From positions 471,217-535,216 of the forward strand of contig JAVGVS010000305.1 of NCBI GenBank assembly GCA_032718565.1: a stretch of DNA of 64,000 nt, read 5' to 3'. This DNA is from Distichodus sexfasciatus (Eukaryota > Chordata > Actinopteri > Characiformes > Distichodontidae). Shown here piece by piece: positions 24,377 through 37,139 of the stretch. Position 1 is the first letter of the stretch, and the number at the start of each line of letters is the position of its first letter. Below the pieces are notes generated by a model, which was given only the letters and a program-made list of their open reading frames with translations, did no database searches and had not been told where the DNA came from. The translations under genes were made by a program, and so were the position numbers.

Positions 24377-27300
24377 GTGAGTGTCTGTTTGAGAATATCT
24401 TAAGAGAATGTGCCAAATCATTTTCTTGGAGAAACCTTACATATTCATGTTTTTGAGTTTTCCCAGCTTTTATATACACCTATATGATTCAAATGGTTTG
24501 GTAATCTGCTGATTGAATCTAGTGCATTGATAATAAGAAAACACCAAAATGTGCAATTCAGGGAACATTCCTAGACCATAGCTTATAAGTATTAATTAAG
24601 TATTAAGAGAACTGGTGCTGTCATAGTCCTCATTGCCAATGTTCTGAGTTATTGTCTGTGTTGTGATGTTTACATTTCTTCACAGGAGAATGGACGTTTT
24701 TCTTCAGGACCAAAAGAAGAAGGAAGGCGCCATGGTGCGGTTAAACACAACCAGTCTCACTGCAGCCCTGACAATAGAGGCACTCGACATGAAGCCCTCT
24801 CTAGCAGAGACCGCAGCAAGCGTCGGAGTCCAGTTACAGATGTCTCTCCTTCTCCAAACTCTGAATCCAGCATCAAGACTGAAGGAAAAAGGAGCAGACT
24901 TTCTGATCAGTGCAGTCCGTCTACCTCCTCCCACCCAACCGCTACTAACCTTGGTGGTCAGGAGACCCCAATCCGGAGGTTGGAGGCTGACCTGTTGAAA
25001 CACAGTCAAGTCAAGAAAAGGCACAGAGATAAAGAGAGGAGAAAAGAGAAAAAGTTGGAGGAGGGGATGAGTGCCCGGAGGGAGAGGCTTGAGAGAAAAC
25101 TGGAGGCAAAGAAGAAGAGAAAGGAAAGGGAAGATGGAAGGGGGCATCGAGACAGGAAAGGGGGGCACAGAAAAGGAGGACTGGGACACGCTGAGAGAAA
25201 ACTGAAAGATGGGAGAAAAAAAGAGAAAAAAACAGAGAGGGAACGGATCAGGAAAGGAGAGAAAGACAAATTTGGAATGTCTCATCAGAGTCCTTCTTTG
25301 GGTTCTAAGAATAAAAGTCCAGATTCTAGTCTTTCTGACTGTCCTCCATCACCAGCTCTTTCAGATATGTCACGATCAGCAGCCCATGAGCACATGGAGA
25401 ATGGACTAGAGGAGACCAGCTACCACTCTGACTGTTCACACACCTCAGGGTCCATTTCATCCTTTGCCATGCCTCTAGCCAATCAAAGCCATTCACTTCC
25501 ATGTGAGTCAAAGGACACTGCCAATAAAATCACATCAGAAAGTGACAACAGCCTGTCTTCTTCTGAGCCTACGAGTCCAAGCACCAGCAAAATTAGGACT
25601 GAAGAGGAGCAGCTTGACCACAAGGTCCTTACCTCCAGTCTGCCTCCTGATGATGAGCAGGAACTTTCAGTAGGCCATCACTCCAGTTTTGAGAACAGTG
25701 TTCCTCAGCCTGAAATAGGGCACCAGCATGCTCCTGACCTTTTGCCTGCTCACAGCACAGACCATCTACGGCTGGACCCCTCAGCCAGTCCACCTGTTTT
25801 AAGCTGGCAGGGCTCTCCTGTTTCAGATTTTAGTGAGGAGGAAGATGAGAAAGATACTGATATAGTTGGCATGATAAGGAGACCAGTGCTCCAGCCCAGC
25901 CCCACACACCCCTCTTTGGTTGGAGACCCTGATGATCTCTGGAAAGAACTGGGCGAGCCTAAAAGTGACTTGGGTCTTGGTCCAGACTACCGTCATTGCG
26001 ACCTGGCCAAACTATACAGCCTGACAGAGGAAGAGGAAATTGAAGAACATGAAGCAGAGCAAAAAGATAGTAATGTATTTAGTGTTAATGACACCGGACG
26101 ACCTCATCTGCACCAGACTGACAGCACTTCATCCAGTGGCGGCCACAGGTATACCTACAGGGGTGGCCCCTTTGGCAGACCTCCTCCTAGTGCCCTGGCT
26201 GGAGTAAAATACTCTTCCTCACTTTCACTGGGGCCAGAAATATGTCCTCCAGATCAGCACAGTCCAGCCTCTAGTTCCCCACCTGCTGTATCGCCAACAG
26301 ACATTTCTCCTACTGATCTATTTCTGAACAACCTACCTCCAACTGACCTGTCTACTTCACAGTCTTCTTCAGATTCATCTCTAAATCCTGTAGACAGCCA
26401 AAAAGCAGAGGAGAAAAAGGAGGAGGGGAATGTGAGTGAGGATATGACTGAAGAATTAATTAAGGGCCCTACTTGTACATCTCTGGAGGAGGAGGAGCAA
26501 GAGGGTAAAGTGTTACCATCCACCCTGTCGCCTGCCACCCTTCAGGCAAAACTAGCACACAGCTGTGAGGTGCTGTTGAGCCAGAGCTCCAGTCCTGCTT
26601 CAATTGAAGAGACATGTTTGGCAAAGGAAAGCCAGGGAAAATTGGTAGAGAATGAGCCAGGGCAGATCCGCAACCAGAAAAGTGAATGGGAAAAAAGTCA
26701 AAAAAGGAAGCTTGACAGCAACAGCGTGGTGAAAGTGTCAAAGACAAAAGAAGGAGGGCAAGGAAAAAAGCAAAGAGGAAAACTTGAAAGTAAGCAGTGT
26801 AGCTCTCCAAAGCTCTCCAAAGAGAAACATGGGAGAGAGGATGACAAGGGAGAAAAACCTGCAGGAAAGAGCAGGAATAAAGGCAGTGATGGGAAGGCAT
26901 GTGCAACAAGAACCACAAAACTGACAACAACATGCCCAGTCAAGAACTCCTGCAGTAAGAGTAATCCCAGTATGCCTCTACCACTGAGCACAGCTACACT
27001 GCTTAAGCTGCGGGCACTGTCTGCCATTCCTTTGAAAGAGCTGAAGATTCACCTGGTCAAGTTGCAGAGCAATGGGAGACAGACATTTCTCGCCTCAGAG
27101 TTCGAGCAGAAAAGAATCCCTCTGAGGGAGATCAGCATTAGTAATTCTGCAGAGGAGGTCATCAAAGCCTGCAAGTGAGTCTCAGGGCTTTTGATAAGAC
27201 TACTTGGGAGTAGCATGTTAGCTGGGCTCTCATCTTTAGTCACACTAGCCTCCTTTGCTAAGATAGCATCATTGCTAATGTTGTTTTGTTACAAGAGTAG

Positions 27301-30300
27301 CTATTTTTACCTAGAATTAGCCTCATCAGCTGGCATAACATCCTTGATCAAGTACCATCTGTTGCAAGAATAGCCTAATCAGCAGGAACAGCATCAGCAA
27401 ATTAGCAACTTCCGAGATAATGTCTTAACTGTATCAGCACTGTAAACTGTCATTGTTGCTGAAGTAACATATTTAGCATTGTTAGATTTTTTTCCTATGG
27501 TTACATCTTAACTGGGATACTTATTGCTAAAATATCCCTTTCTACTTCTCTGTGCCAGAAAAGAAAAAGTAATGGGACGATTTCGTGAGTCGTATCTGTT
27601 GCCTGCAATGTCAATAAAGCCTGTACTGAGTGTGGAGACTCCCATTCCTAGAGAGAAGCTCAACCCTCCAACACCTAGCATCTACGTGAGTACAGCATTC
27701 ACTCATGCCTTGAACAAACTGAAAATTGCTTAACAACCGGTATATGTATATTGTTGAACATTTATACTTCGTTGACTCTGACTGTGTGTCTGTGTGTTCA
27801 GCTCGAGAGTAAGAGAGATGCATTTTCTCCAGTGTTGCTGCAGTTCTGCACTGACCCCAAAAACCCTGTCACTGTCATCAGAGGCCTAGCAGGATCTCTC
27901 CGGCTCAGTGAGTCACATCATCCCACCATTTTTAGAGATCTTTGTAACAGTTTAAGGTTAATGTGTCACACCCCAAAACCCTCTATGACCTAATTTCACA
28001 ATACACAATCACAATACTCAGTTGACACCAACAACTCTTACTCCTGGGCCTCTTTTTAGTTTTCTAACTTGCCCTTTTTCCCTCTTTCTGGCTCCCTCTC
28101 TTGGCCTTCTCACTGTGTACAGACCTGGGTTTGTTTTCCACCAAGTCCCTGGTGGAAGCAAATGGTGAGCATGCTGTGGAGGTGAGGACTCAGGTGCAGC
28201 AGCGAGCCGATGAGAACTGGAACACATCTGGCTCAGCTCAGACCTGGCCGTGTGAAAGTAGCCGATCGCACACCACCATCTCCAAGTACGCCCAGTACCA
28301 GGCCTCCAGTTTCCAAGAGAGCTTACAGGTAGAGATGTAACCAATCTGATATGTGGATTGGTATTGGTCCGATAATGGCTCAAAAGGCTGGATCAGGTAT
28401 CGGTGGCATTGGGCCGTTCTATGGAGCCGATCTGTAAATGCGTGCACGCTTAATTCGTTATGCGTGGGAAGTGGCCCTGCGGTAAAGTATTTGTATTTGT
28501 GAGATGTTCCATACACTAAAACAGAAGTAAATGCATAAAAACGCATGAATGACATTTTTCACGATGTAAATACGCGCACTGTGTTAATAATTACTTGCTA
28601 AAACGCTCCAGTTCAGTCGAAATGTCCTCTTTATTACAGACACAAACCATCATTTAGCTGATAAATAACCACAACAACTATAGCGTTCTACTCACCGTTT
28701 ATTTAGATTTTCCATCGTTTATTCTGGAATGCGCGCCCAGTGCTACATTGTGATGCGGCTTCGGGGGACGTGCAGAGGATTGTGGGAAATGTAGTTCTCT
28801 GCAAAAGCAGCTCATTTTATAGGCCAAATTGGTTCAAAATGACAAAATTCAGTATTTTATTTTCAATTGATCAATTTTTTTTTCAATTTTATAATGTTAT
28901 AGTGTAGTCAATAAGAAAGAAGAAATATTTATATGTCTAAATGAACAATTTTTGAGAACAAATAATTTAGCATATACATGGGTGTGTGTAATTATTACAT
29001 TGTTTTAGTTAGGAAAACAGTATTTAAATCAAGCATTTCCTTAAGCATAACAATAATCTCGGTCATGTTTTCAGACATTTTAAAGCATTGTTTTATGTTT
29101 AAAAAACATTCTTGTCCTTCTATAATTATCTAAATATTTGATCATGGCAAGATCAAATATTTAGATGCACACATGCACAGAAGCAGCACAAAACCTTTTA
29201 TGTCTTAATGCGTGTTCACCAGGAAGAAAAGGACAGTGAAGATGAGGATGAGGAAGAGAAAAAAACAGAAGTAAAACTGGAGGCATTGTCCAGCACTCAT
29301 TCAGCCAGCTCTCCCAGGTCAGGAGTTTTCCATATCTTGATTTAGCTACTAGCGTTGTTTTAAATATTCCATCTCTGCAGTGATTAACTGTAATGAAATG
29401 CAGTCAGTCAGTGTGATATTTTCTGTTACAGTTCTGAGCAGAAAGCTGTTGGGAAAATCATCAAATTTGGGACTAACATTGACCTTTCAGATCCAAAAAG
29501 GTAAGAGACTTGCAGGAAGTATGGTGAATCAAACATTACTGTTTGGTAGGGTGTTGTGTCTGTATTTTGCGTTTACTTGCTATGTTGTCAGTATTGTGTT
29601 TGCAGAATGTGTTGTGTTGTTATTATGAGTGCTGTTAAATATGTATTGGGTTAAGTGAGTGCTGGTATCATGTTTGGTCAGTATGTTGTATCAGCCTCTG
29701 TAGTCTGTACAGTATATGTGTACGACGGCGTATTAGGGCCATTGTATATTTAAAAAAAAATAAAACGGGGCTGGGGAGGGGGGTAAAATTACAAGAAAAA
29801 AGTCAGAAATTCTGAGATTAATGTCATATATTTGCGTGAAAAAACTGATGTGCCAGTACTGTGTTTGTTGACAATGTGTCAGGAATGTGTTCGTCAGTAA
29901 TAAGCTCGGTGTGCACTGTGTCAGCAGTGTTTACTAACACTGTTGGGTTGATTAATTGTTGGTTAATTGCGTGTTGTATCAGTACTGTTTGGTCAGAGTG
30001 TTGGTTCAGTACGGATAGGGTTTGTGGCAGTGCTGTGAGTGTTTTGTGAGTATTTTGGTGTTTATTGAGTGTTACGACAGTACTGTGTTTAAATATTTGT
30101 TGACACTGTTGCGTCGATACTGTATTTGGTGTTTATTGTGAGTTCTGTCAGTACTGTATTTGGTGTTTATTGTGAGTTCTGTATCAGAACTGTGTTTGGT
30201 GTTTACTGTTGCTATAAGAGTGATGTGTCATTATAGTGTTTGGTGTTTATTGCGATTGTTATGTCAGTTCTGTGTTTGGTGTTTGGTGCGAATGTTGTGT

Positions 30301-33300
30301 CAGTTTTGTGTTTGGTGTCTAATGAGAATGTTGTATCAATACTGTGTTTTTGTCAGCATTGTGTTTGTGCCAGTTATGTATTTGGTGTTAGGGCTGTGTT
30401 TGGTGTTTATTGAGTGTCAGTACTGTGTTTAGGGTTTATTGAGAGTTGATTGTCAGCACTGTGTTTGCATCAGTTATGTGTTTGTGTCAGTATTGTGTTT
30501 GGTGTTTATTGAGAGTGTTGTGTTTGTGTTTGTGTCAATACTGTGTTTGATGTTTACTGAGTTTTATGGCAGTACTGTGTTTGGTGTTTATTGAGGATGC
30601 TGTATCAGTACTGTGTTTGGACTTTAATGAGTGTTGTGTCAATACTGTGTTTGGTGTTCATTGAGATTGGTGTGTCAGTACTGTGTTTAGTGTTTACTGA
30701 GCGTTGCATCAGTACTGTGTTTTGTGTTTAATAAGAATGTTGTGTTAGTACTTTGTTTAGTGTTTACTGAGAGTGTTGTTTTAGAACCACATATATTGAA
30801 TGTTGTGTCATTATTGTATTTGGTGAATATATCCTGTTGTTTGGTGCAGGTGGAAGCCCCAGCTGCAGGAGCTGTTGAAGTTACCAGCATTCATGCGTGT
30901 AGCGTCCAGTGACAACATGCTGAGTCATGTGGGCCACACCATACTGGGCATGAACACAGTACAGCTGTACATGAAGGTCCCAGGCAGTCGCACACCAGGT
31001 CTGCCTCCTAAAGTACACAAACACCTACATCCAAAAAACCAACACATTTACACTTAAATTTCAAAAGTTGTTGAAGGTGTGTTAGAAACAGGATGTCTAT
31101 ATATATCTGACTTTGTAGAGATAGTACATTTACACTGGAATCAGGAAAGGACCCTCCCCAAACGTCCACTGCAAGAGATTTCCTCTTGCCAATATTAGTA
31201 TCTGTGTTTTTGGCTGAAAGAGTAAAAATGAAGAACACATTCTGAAATCATGGGGAAAGTGTTCCCATGTTAACAGGCTCTATTATAAAGAGAGTGCAAT
31301 ATCCATACTAGTGCTCATAGTTTTAGAAAAAGGATGTTCAGAAAGTATGTGAAAATATGAAAAATATGTTAAATGTCAGTATACTTTTGTTTTGCCTTTT
31401 CTTTGGACTTCATGAAACACATTCAAATGAGACGAACCTCCCAAACATACAGAAGCAGCACCAGTAAAACAAAAACACATGGTCCGTTCACCTCAACATT
31501 TTACATAATGTTATTCTTTATTCTGATACTATCTTTAGGTCACCAGGAGAACAATAACTTTTGCTCAGTGAACATCAACATCGGTCCAGGAGACTGCGAG
31601 TGGTTTGCCGTGCATGAACATTACTGGGAGGCCATCAATGATTTCTGTGAGAAGTGAGTCCCTTTTGGAGCATTTTAAAGTGTTATTACTGTGTGAATCA
31701 GGGGTACTCAAGTGGTCCCCAGAATCAACTGATACAGTTAGTTAGAGAACTGATTGGAGGGTTCTTGATCATCTGCCAAATTGTTAAAGGCATTGATGAA
31801 GTAGCTTTGAGAAAGGTAGGTTTCCACACACTGCTGAAAAATAAACAAGCACTAATACATATTCCACTTTACTTCTTTCCTGTCATCCTCCTCAGGCATG
31901 GAGTTGACTATCTGACCGGCTCGTGGTGGCCGGTGCTGGAGGATCTATATCAAGCCAACATTCCAGTGTATCGTTTCATCCAACGTCCAGGAGACTTGGT
32001 GTGGATTAACGCTGGCACTGTTCACTGGGTACAGGCCGTGGGCTGGTGCAACAACATTGCATGGAACGTGGGGCCTCTCAACTGTGAGTACCACCTGCGA
32101 CCATCAGGAGGTGCTAGAACGATGGACATTACCGAGGTCACCTTTCATAGATCCTCCACAGCTTTAGAACAGCTGGAATTGTTCAAGCAGAAACTGCATT
32201 TTTAATATGCTACACACACATAACCTTATACAAATATAGAAATTCCTTTAGCCCAGCAGGATCTAAGATATCCTTGGCAATGTCAGAAAGCCTGATGCAA
32301 TGTGATTGTAAGCATGAAAATGCTGCTGCCAAGGTCATGGACTCTAAGATGTCTATGCACACAATCATACTGCAATTGCTGCATACAGCTGTCAAACAAT
32401 AAAACAATCAAAACAGCATATTATAAACTTGCCCGGTTGTAGATTCCAAGTTTGCTAAATTCTTTAACCAACGCGTTTGTGGCAAATGTGCAGGCTTTAA
32501 TGAGGTTGTGCTAGGTTTTTGAGCTCAGCTTATCTTTTGTCTTAAATAAACTGTGTGTGTATGTGTGTTTTCCTTGTGTCCTGTCAGCCTACCAGTATCA
32601 GCTGGCTATGGAACGCTTCGAATGGAACGAGGTCAAAAAGGTCAAGTCTATTGTTCCCATGATTCACGTCTCCTGGAATGTCGCCCGCACGATTAAAATA
32701 ACAGACCCGAATACTTATAAAATGGTCAGGTGAGATCAGCTTTTCAGCATATGCGTGTAGGGTGGGGTTTGTTTATGAGCACAGTGTAAATGGGTGTGTG
32801 GGTGTGGGTTTGTAAAGGAAAATGAGTACAACAGAGGAAAAGGAGGGAGACAGTGGGAATTGTCCTGATCTAAATGAGACTGTCTCCTGCAGGCACTGTC
32901 TTCTGCAGTCCATGAAACATATTCAGATCCTGAGAGACCAGCTGGTAGCCACAGGGAAGAAGATCTGTTACCAAAGCAGAGTGAAGGACGAGCCGGCCTA
33001 CTATTGCAATGAGTGTGACGTGAGTTTCAGATTTTCCACACAACACTCCATCTCAGTTCGGAAATTGTAATCATCTAGTCTGCACAAACTCACAGACAGG
33101 TACAATTTGGTTAAGTTTAGAGGGAGCTTCGGGCGCATGTTCTAATGGGGTTTTTTTCTAGTATAAGGTAACAAAAATATTGTATTGGTGAAGCAATTGC
33201 GTAAAAAGGCATTAATTACATTATTCGCTTTGTAAACACACGTGACTCTAATATGGAACGCCATCAAGCACAAAAATGTAGTTCTCTTCCAGAAAGGCCA

Positions 33301-34444
33301 AAAGCAGAAACTTAAGTATTTCTTCATTTTCAATTGATCAGAATGTTTTCCCGGAAATACATAGCCAGATGAACACCTGACAAGAAATTAATGGGAAAAG
33401 TAGGGCTGATATACACAACGACACAGGTCCAGCTCAATAACCACAATTAGACAAAGACTCGAACAACGAAACACATGGAATATCGGCACTGGGTTGGTCC
33501 TCATTTTAAGACCAACATTAGTGAAAAGCACAGTGCAGTTGCAAGTCACAAGATGGAAAAACAAATCCGGTGCCAGCCTCAAACTCGTAAAAACACTTGT
33601 GCCGGGATTAAGTTGCAGATAGTTAAGGATTTAAAACTCGCATGATCGCTAAAAAGTGTGATTGGTGTTTATATGTGTGTGTCCAGGTGGAGGTCTTTAA
33701 CCTGCTCTTTGTGACCAGCGAGAGCAGCAGCAGAAAGACGTACGTGGTGCACTGTGAGGATTGCGCTCTCCAACACAACTCCACCCTGGACGGAGTGGTG
33801 GTGCTGGAGCAGTATCGTATTGAGGAACTCATGAACACCTACGACAGCTTCAGCCTGGTGAGGGACTGAACACACACTCATTTAAGCCTACTGAAACTTA
33901 TGAGAACTTATGAAACATACAAGGTGTGCGGGCTCTTGAACGCTTCAATAACTTCATTCATTTATTCATTATCCATTACATTTATGACATTTAGTAGATG
34001 CTCTTATCCAGAGCGACTTCCATTTCCCAAATTTCAGGGACAGTTTTCTGGAGAGCAACCTGGGGTTAAGGGTTTTGCGCAGGGACCCAATGATGGTAGT
34101 GCTGGAGGTAGGATTCAAACCCACGACCTCTTGGTCCAGAGGCAAACGTCCTAATCACTAGACCACCAGCGTAACCACCAGCATAACATATTTCTAACAT
34201 ATGTTATTGCTAATAATAAAAGCCAATAAATAAAGGTATAAAAGAATGTCTAAAACTTCAAGGTTAAAAGTCACACAAATATTTTACCTCAGACAACAGT
34301 AGCCACTTTTTGACGTGACTTTTCTCTCTCCCACTTGGTCCCTCTCTATCTCTATCTACCCCCTGTCCACCTCTCCATCTGTCTCCTCCACTCTTTCTCT
34401 CTCTTCCTCTTCCCCCTCAGGCTCCTGTGCCGTGTTCTAAGTGA
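22275..34444 (+). CDS. kdm6b: Lysine-specific demethylase 6B (JMJD3 orthologue)
   Basis: Removes methyl groups from histone H3 Lys27me3/me2 in the nucleus, using Fe(II) and 2-oxoglutarate. I joined 19 coding exons with consistent phases: 22275-22393, 22621-22704, 22820-23018, 23203-23406, 23675-23809, 23999-24376, 24686-27174, 27559-27685, 27802-27907, 28123-28328, 29223-29317, 29432-29500, 30850-30998, 31539-31653, 31896-32083, 32588-32729, 32893-33019, 33687-33857, 34421-34444. The product is 1,708 residues (human 1,643). The C-terminal 450 residues match human KDM6B almost position by position, offset +65. The start was chosen as the first ATG of an exon whose product (MYHTAEQ...) aligns with the vertebrate N-terminus. 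A duplicate-genome paralogue (a or b) is likely; I cannot say which this is. Confidence 0.97.
24686..27174 (+). other. kdm6b: kdm6b giant exon 7 (2,489 bp)
   Basis: Encodes residues 374-1203. From about 472 to 570 it has a very basic block (KKRHRDKERRKEKK and similar), a likely nuclear-localisation and nucleic-acid-contact region. A Ser/Pro/Glu-rich disordered middle follows, with a DDLWKELGEPKSD patch. At the end lies a conserved segment, LLKLRALSAIPLKELKIHL, that in human KDM6B leads into the JmjC module. The exon opens in phase 0 and closes in phase 2 at AA|GTGAGT. Confidence 0.93.
28335..28830. mobile_element. Repeat remnant in kdm6b intron 10
   Basis: Right after the exon ending 28328 comes TATGTGGATTGGTATTGGTCC, GGATCAGGTATCGGTGG and GGAGCCGATCTG, the kind of alternating GATA/ATCGG text seen in decayed hAT-type elements. 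The right part is CpG-richer and holds a ZNF143-like motif at 28777-28796. The family is uncertain. Confidence 0.35.
29570..30835. repeat. Degenerate minisatellite in kdm6b intron 12
   Basis: About 1.2 kb made of irregular repeats of a unit near 40-60 bp. The core reads CAGTACTGTGTTTGGTGTTT, followed by ATTGAG plus a GTTGTGT spacer. At least 15 recognisable cores are present, clearest at 30150-30780. It fills most of the intron between the exons ending 29500 and starting 30850. Confidence 0.85.
30850..33857 (+). other. kdm6b: kdm6b JmjC and zinc-binding (GATA-like) catalytic module
   Basis: The JmjC domain spans about residues 1404-1567. The Fe(II) ligands are His1455 and Glu1457 (in GHQENNN) and His1535 (in NAGTVHW). 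The 2-oxoglutarate contacts Lys1446, Thr1452 and Asn1545 are present. The zinc site is Cys1640, Cys1643 (CNEC), Cys1667 and Cys1670 (HCEDC). Every one of these lies exactly 65 residues after its human counterpart, so the enzyme is expected to be active. The zinc module is split between the exons ending 33019 and starting 33687. Confidence 0.96.
33950..34180 (-). mobile_element. tRNA-derived fish SINE (family C) in last kdm6b intron
   Basis: Shows the widespread fish SINE words ACATTTATGACATTTAGTAG, GCTCTTATCCAGAGCGACTT and GGGTTAAGGG. The tRNA-like head is at the right (GGATTCAAACCCACGACC, CTAATCACTAGACCACC), so the element is on the minus strand. Its body lies between the last two coding exons and does not touch splice sites. 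Confidence 0.8.
34421..34444 (+). other. kdm6b: kdm6b last coding exon, 24 bp of coding sequence
   Basis: Encodes only APVPCSK and the stop after an acceptor, CCCCCTCAG. The match to the human ending (FTLAP...) supports splicing here. Without splicing the preceding exon would read four codons (VRD, stop) into the intron. Confidence 0.75.
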
Positions 34445-36150
34445 ACCTGACGTTTGATGTCACACAGCCATAACCAAATCCACTGCTCATCAGCAGCAGT
34501 GCCAGCATTCAACTCTCTCATTTTCGTTTTGTTACATTTTTTAATCTTCTTTCTCACTTTTTTACAAAACCACTACTGCAACCTTGTTCTCTCTGCGCTG
34601 CGTTACCAATCAACAAGCTGTTTACTCGACACTGTTTACAAACCCGCATCCGCAGATGGCCCTCTTCCTCCCCAACCGTCTTCCCCTCCACCAAGACACC
34701 GACGGGACGCAACGTTATAACCCTCTCGCCGGGCGTCACGGATCGGCCGGAGAGGGTGCCACAAACCCGGTGACTCAGGCTTGTGATGTGAACTGTGTTT
34801 CAAAAACGACAAAAAAAAGATGTGTTAACTTGCCAAACACGTGAACGAATTCAGGTACTATTGTAGTTTACATTTATGCAAATCTGAGGAGACCTTCACC
34901 CGTCGAGTTAGTGCTGTCTCGGAACTTTGTCAAACTTTGTGGTGCTTTGATCGCGACCCAACAGCAGGGGGAGTCGCTTCTCCCCGGGGGGTGCTGGAAC
35001 GAATTACGACAGTGGCATTATGGGTGGTTTTATTATTTTGTTTTCCATGGTTACTTGTTCTCGTTACGTTGTGTCATTTTTTACTACTACTCTAATCTTC
35101 ATATAAAAATACATATTTATCTGGGTGCTATTTTTTTAATTTTTCAAAGGTTTTCAAAGAAAGAAAAAGAGAAACAAATACAGCCTAGATTTTACACCAT
35201 TTTGGCCTTGTGACTTGTGTTTTGACAAAAAAAGGCAGTTTTTTTTCTCATATTTCTCAGAGCATTAAAATAAAAATACAGGTCGCAAAATCTCAAAAGA
35301 TACGGGTCGAGTCTAGGACTTATTTGGTTGCATTCGTCCAGAAAACCTTGTGAGTGTTCGGTGATCTTTCATTTGTGTTGGTATTATCGTAGGAGGAAAA
35401 AAATGTAATCTTTCTTGTTGATTCTTCTTTGTTATTTCGACTTGATCCTCCTGTTCTTTTTTTGGGTTTGTTCTCTGATTTTAATTCCTGCATTTTAGAA
35501 TCGTGGCTTTATTTATTCAACTGCTTCTCACGTATTTATTGAACCTACATGGTGCTCCTCGCCAACGAGGGAAGTCCAGATTTTGTAAATGTTTTTTTAA
35601 TAACTATTGTGCTATTGTTTAGGCAAGGCCGGGGAATAAAGGGGGACGTCTGATTTTAAATGGTGCTTGATGCCCCTTCGACCCCTCGCCTGCCATGTAT
35701 ATGATCTAGAGTTACGTATGAATATAATAATAATCTCACAGCTTGGTGCTTAGAACAGAGTCTGTACACCTTTAAGCCCTGAATGTCTTTGTACTGTATC
35801 TGACAGATTAAAAAAAGAGTTTGTTTTACTTTGCATTACATGAAATATGAGCTATGTTATATGTGTGGATGACTATCCTATTTGCTGTTCTGACGTGTAT
35901 GACCTTTTTGATGATTATAATCTGCAGATTTTAATGAGCTGTGATTGCTTTCTGTCCACTCCTCTCTGAGTGTGTTTGTCAGGTTTATTCCACTCTTGAT
36001 TTTACGATTTTACTGTATTGAGAAATTGAAAAAAATGAAGAAAATCGACAAACTGAGCCAGACCTGTCTTAAACACTCGTGTGATTTTTGTGTGTCATAA
36101 TTGATATAATAATAACTATGGCAAAAAAAGACAAATAAAAATGTTTTTTT
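34445..36150 (+). other. kdm6b: kdm6b 3' UTR
   Basis: Sequence after the stop codon TGA at 34442-34444. It is non-repetitive and T-rich with several ATTTA-like words, as in 3' UTRs of regulated, unstable mRNAs. Internal AATAAA motifs (for example near 35635) could give shorter forms. The last strong signal is at 36134. The extent is inferred. Confidence 0.55.
36134..36139 (+). terminator. kdm6b: Polyadenylation signal, likely kdm6b distal
   Basis: AATAAA followed by AATG and a T-run (GTTTTTTT), a usual arrangement for cleavage and polyadenylation. Assigned to kdm6b from strand and distance. Confidence 0.55.
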
Positions 36151-36940
36151 CTGATTAATTCACAGCTGCTGAGATCGAGGTCAGTTATTTTTGTGGTGGT
36201 ATGCGGCGTGGCGGTTTATAATAGAGACTTCCTCTTTGACGTTTTCGTCTTAACGTATGTGCAGAGGTCATTTCAGGGGTCACGAGACAGAAGGACAGAG
36301 AATAACTTTTCAGGTGACACCTTGGCGCCCTCTGCAGACAGAGAAACGGATATCCTGGTTCCAAGGACAGGAAAACAGGTCGTGACTCTCAGGATATCCC
36401 TCTTAATGTTCTTTTTTCCACCTCCTATTTCATCATTCTTCTACGCTAGATTCTCACCAATTTGGAATTCTCAGCCATTCCCCCAACTTTGTTAAAATAG
36501 TAAATCCACGTTATCTCGCTTTCCTGGACCAAATCCTACTCTAATCCCTCTCAGCTTCCCCTCTTGAGATTCCGAATCTTAAGGAAGTGGCTCGAGAGGA
36601 AGGAGGAGAGATTGGGAAACTCAGCCTCTGGTGTGTGCATGTCGGTTATCCTGTTTCTTCTAGTCATGGCTCCCTTCCCATCTCGCACTTTCTGCCTCCT
36701 GCACATTTAATTTCAGATGTCTTCTGGGTGACATCAAGCAGTCCTTGGCCTTCCATTTTGCCCGACATAAGCAATATCACACAAACTAGAAACTTTTCAC
36801 ACCAAATAATATGCTCAAATAAGCAGAGATGTAACATCAAAATCAATGTCTGATTTCTGCAAAGCTTCTAGATGGTTGTTTATATAATGTTATGAACATT
36901 GACAGTCAACTGCCACATCTGGATGTTGTTCACTGGTGAC
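36151..36940. other. Spacer, no gene seen
   Basis: Non-coding stretch between the kdm6b 3' end and the first of two SINEs. No coding frame with a partner is present. A CTCF-like GCAGAGGGCGCC motif on the minus strand lies near 36326-36340. Confidence 0.4.
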
Positions 36941-36944
36941 CAGC

Positions 36945-37133
36945 GGCAGGTGGCAGAGTAACGGTTAGGGAAGGGAAAAGGGAAATGTAGGGTCACCAGT
37001 TCAAGTCCTGGACATGTAAAGGTACTCATGAGCAAGGTACCATCCCCAAACACTGCTCCCCGGGCTCTGCCAAAAAAGCTGCCCCTGCTCCTTCATGGAT
37101 GGGTCAAATGCACAGGTCACATTTCGTTGTGGT
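36945..37133 (+). mobile_element. tRNA-derived SINE (family A)
   Basis: Plus-strand copy: an A-box-like GGCAGAGTAACGGTTAGG, box B AGTTCAAGTCCTGG, then GGTACTCATGAGCAAGGTACC, CTGCTCCTTCATGGATGGG and CATTTCGTTGTGGTGC. It stops where a hAT-like element begins and lacks the usual GTTCACAATGAC tail. Confidence 0.85.
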
Positions 37134-37139
37134 GCTCAT

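Noticed and set aside
24704..25285. A 193-codon minus-strand open frame opposite kdm6b
   Set aside because: Shadow of the Lys/Glu/Arg-rich coding block of kdm6b exon 7; the complement of such codons reads as Phe/Leu/Ser.
31654..32205. A 183-codon frame taken as its own gene
   Set aside because: It contains a kdm6b exon (31896-32083) read together with flanking intron; the splice sites and human alignment show the true exon limits.
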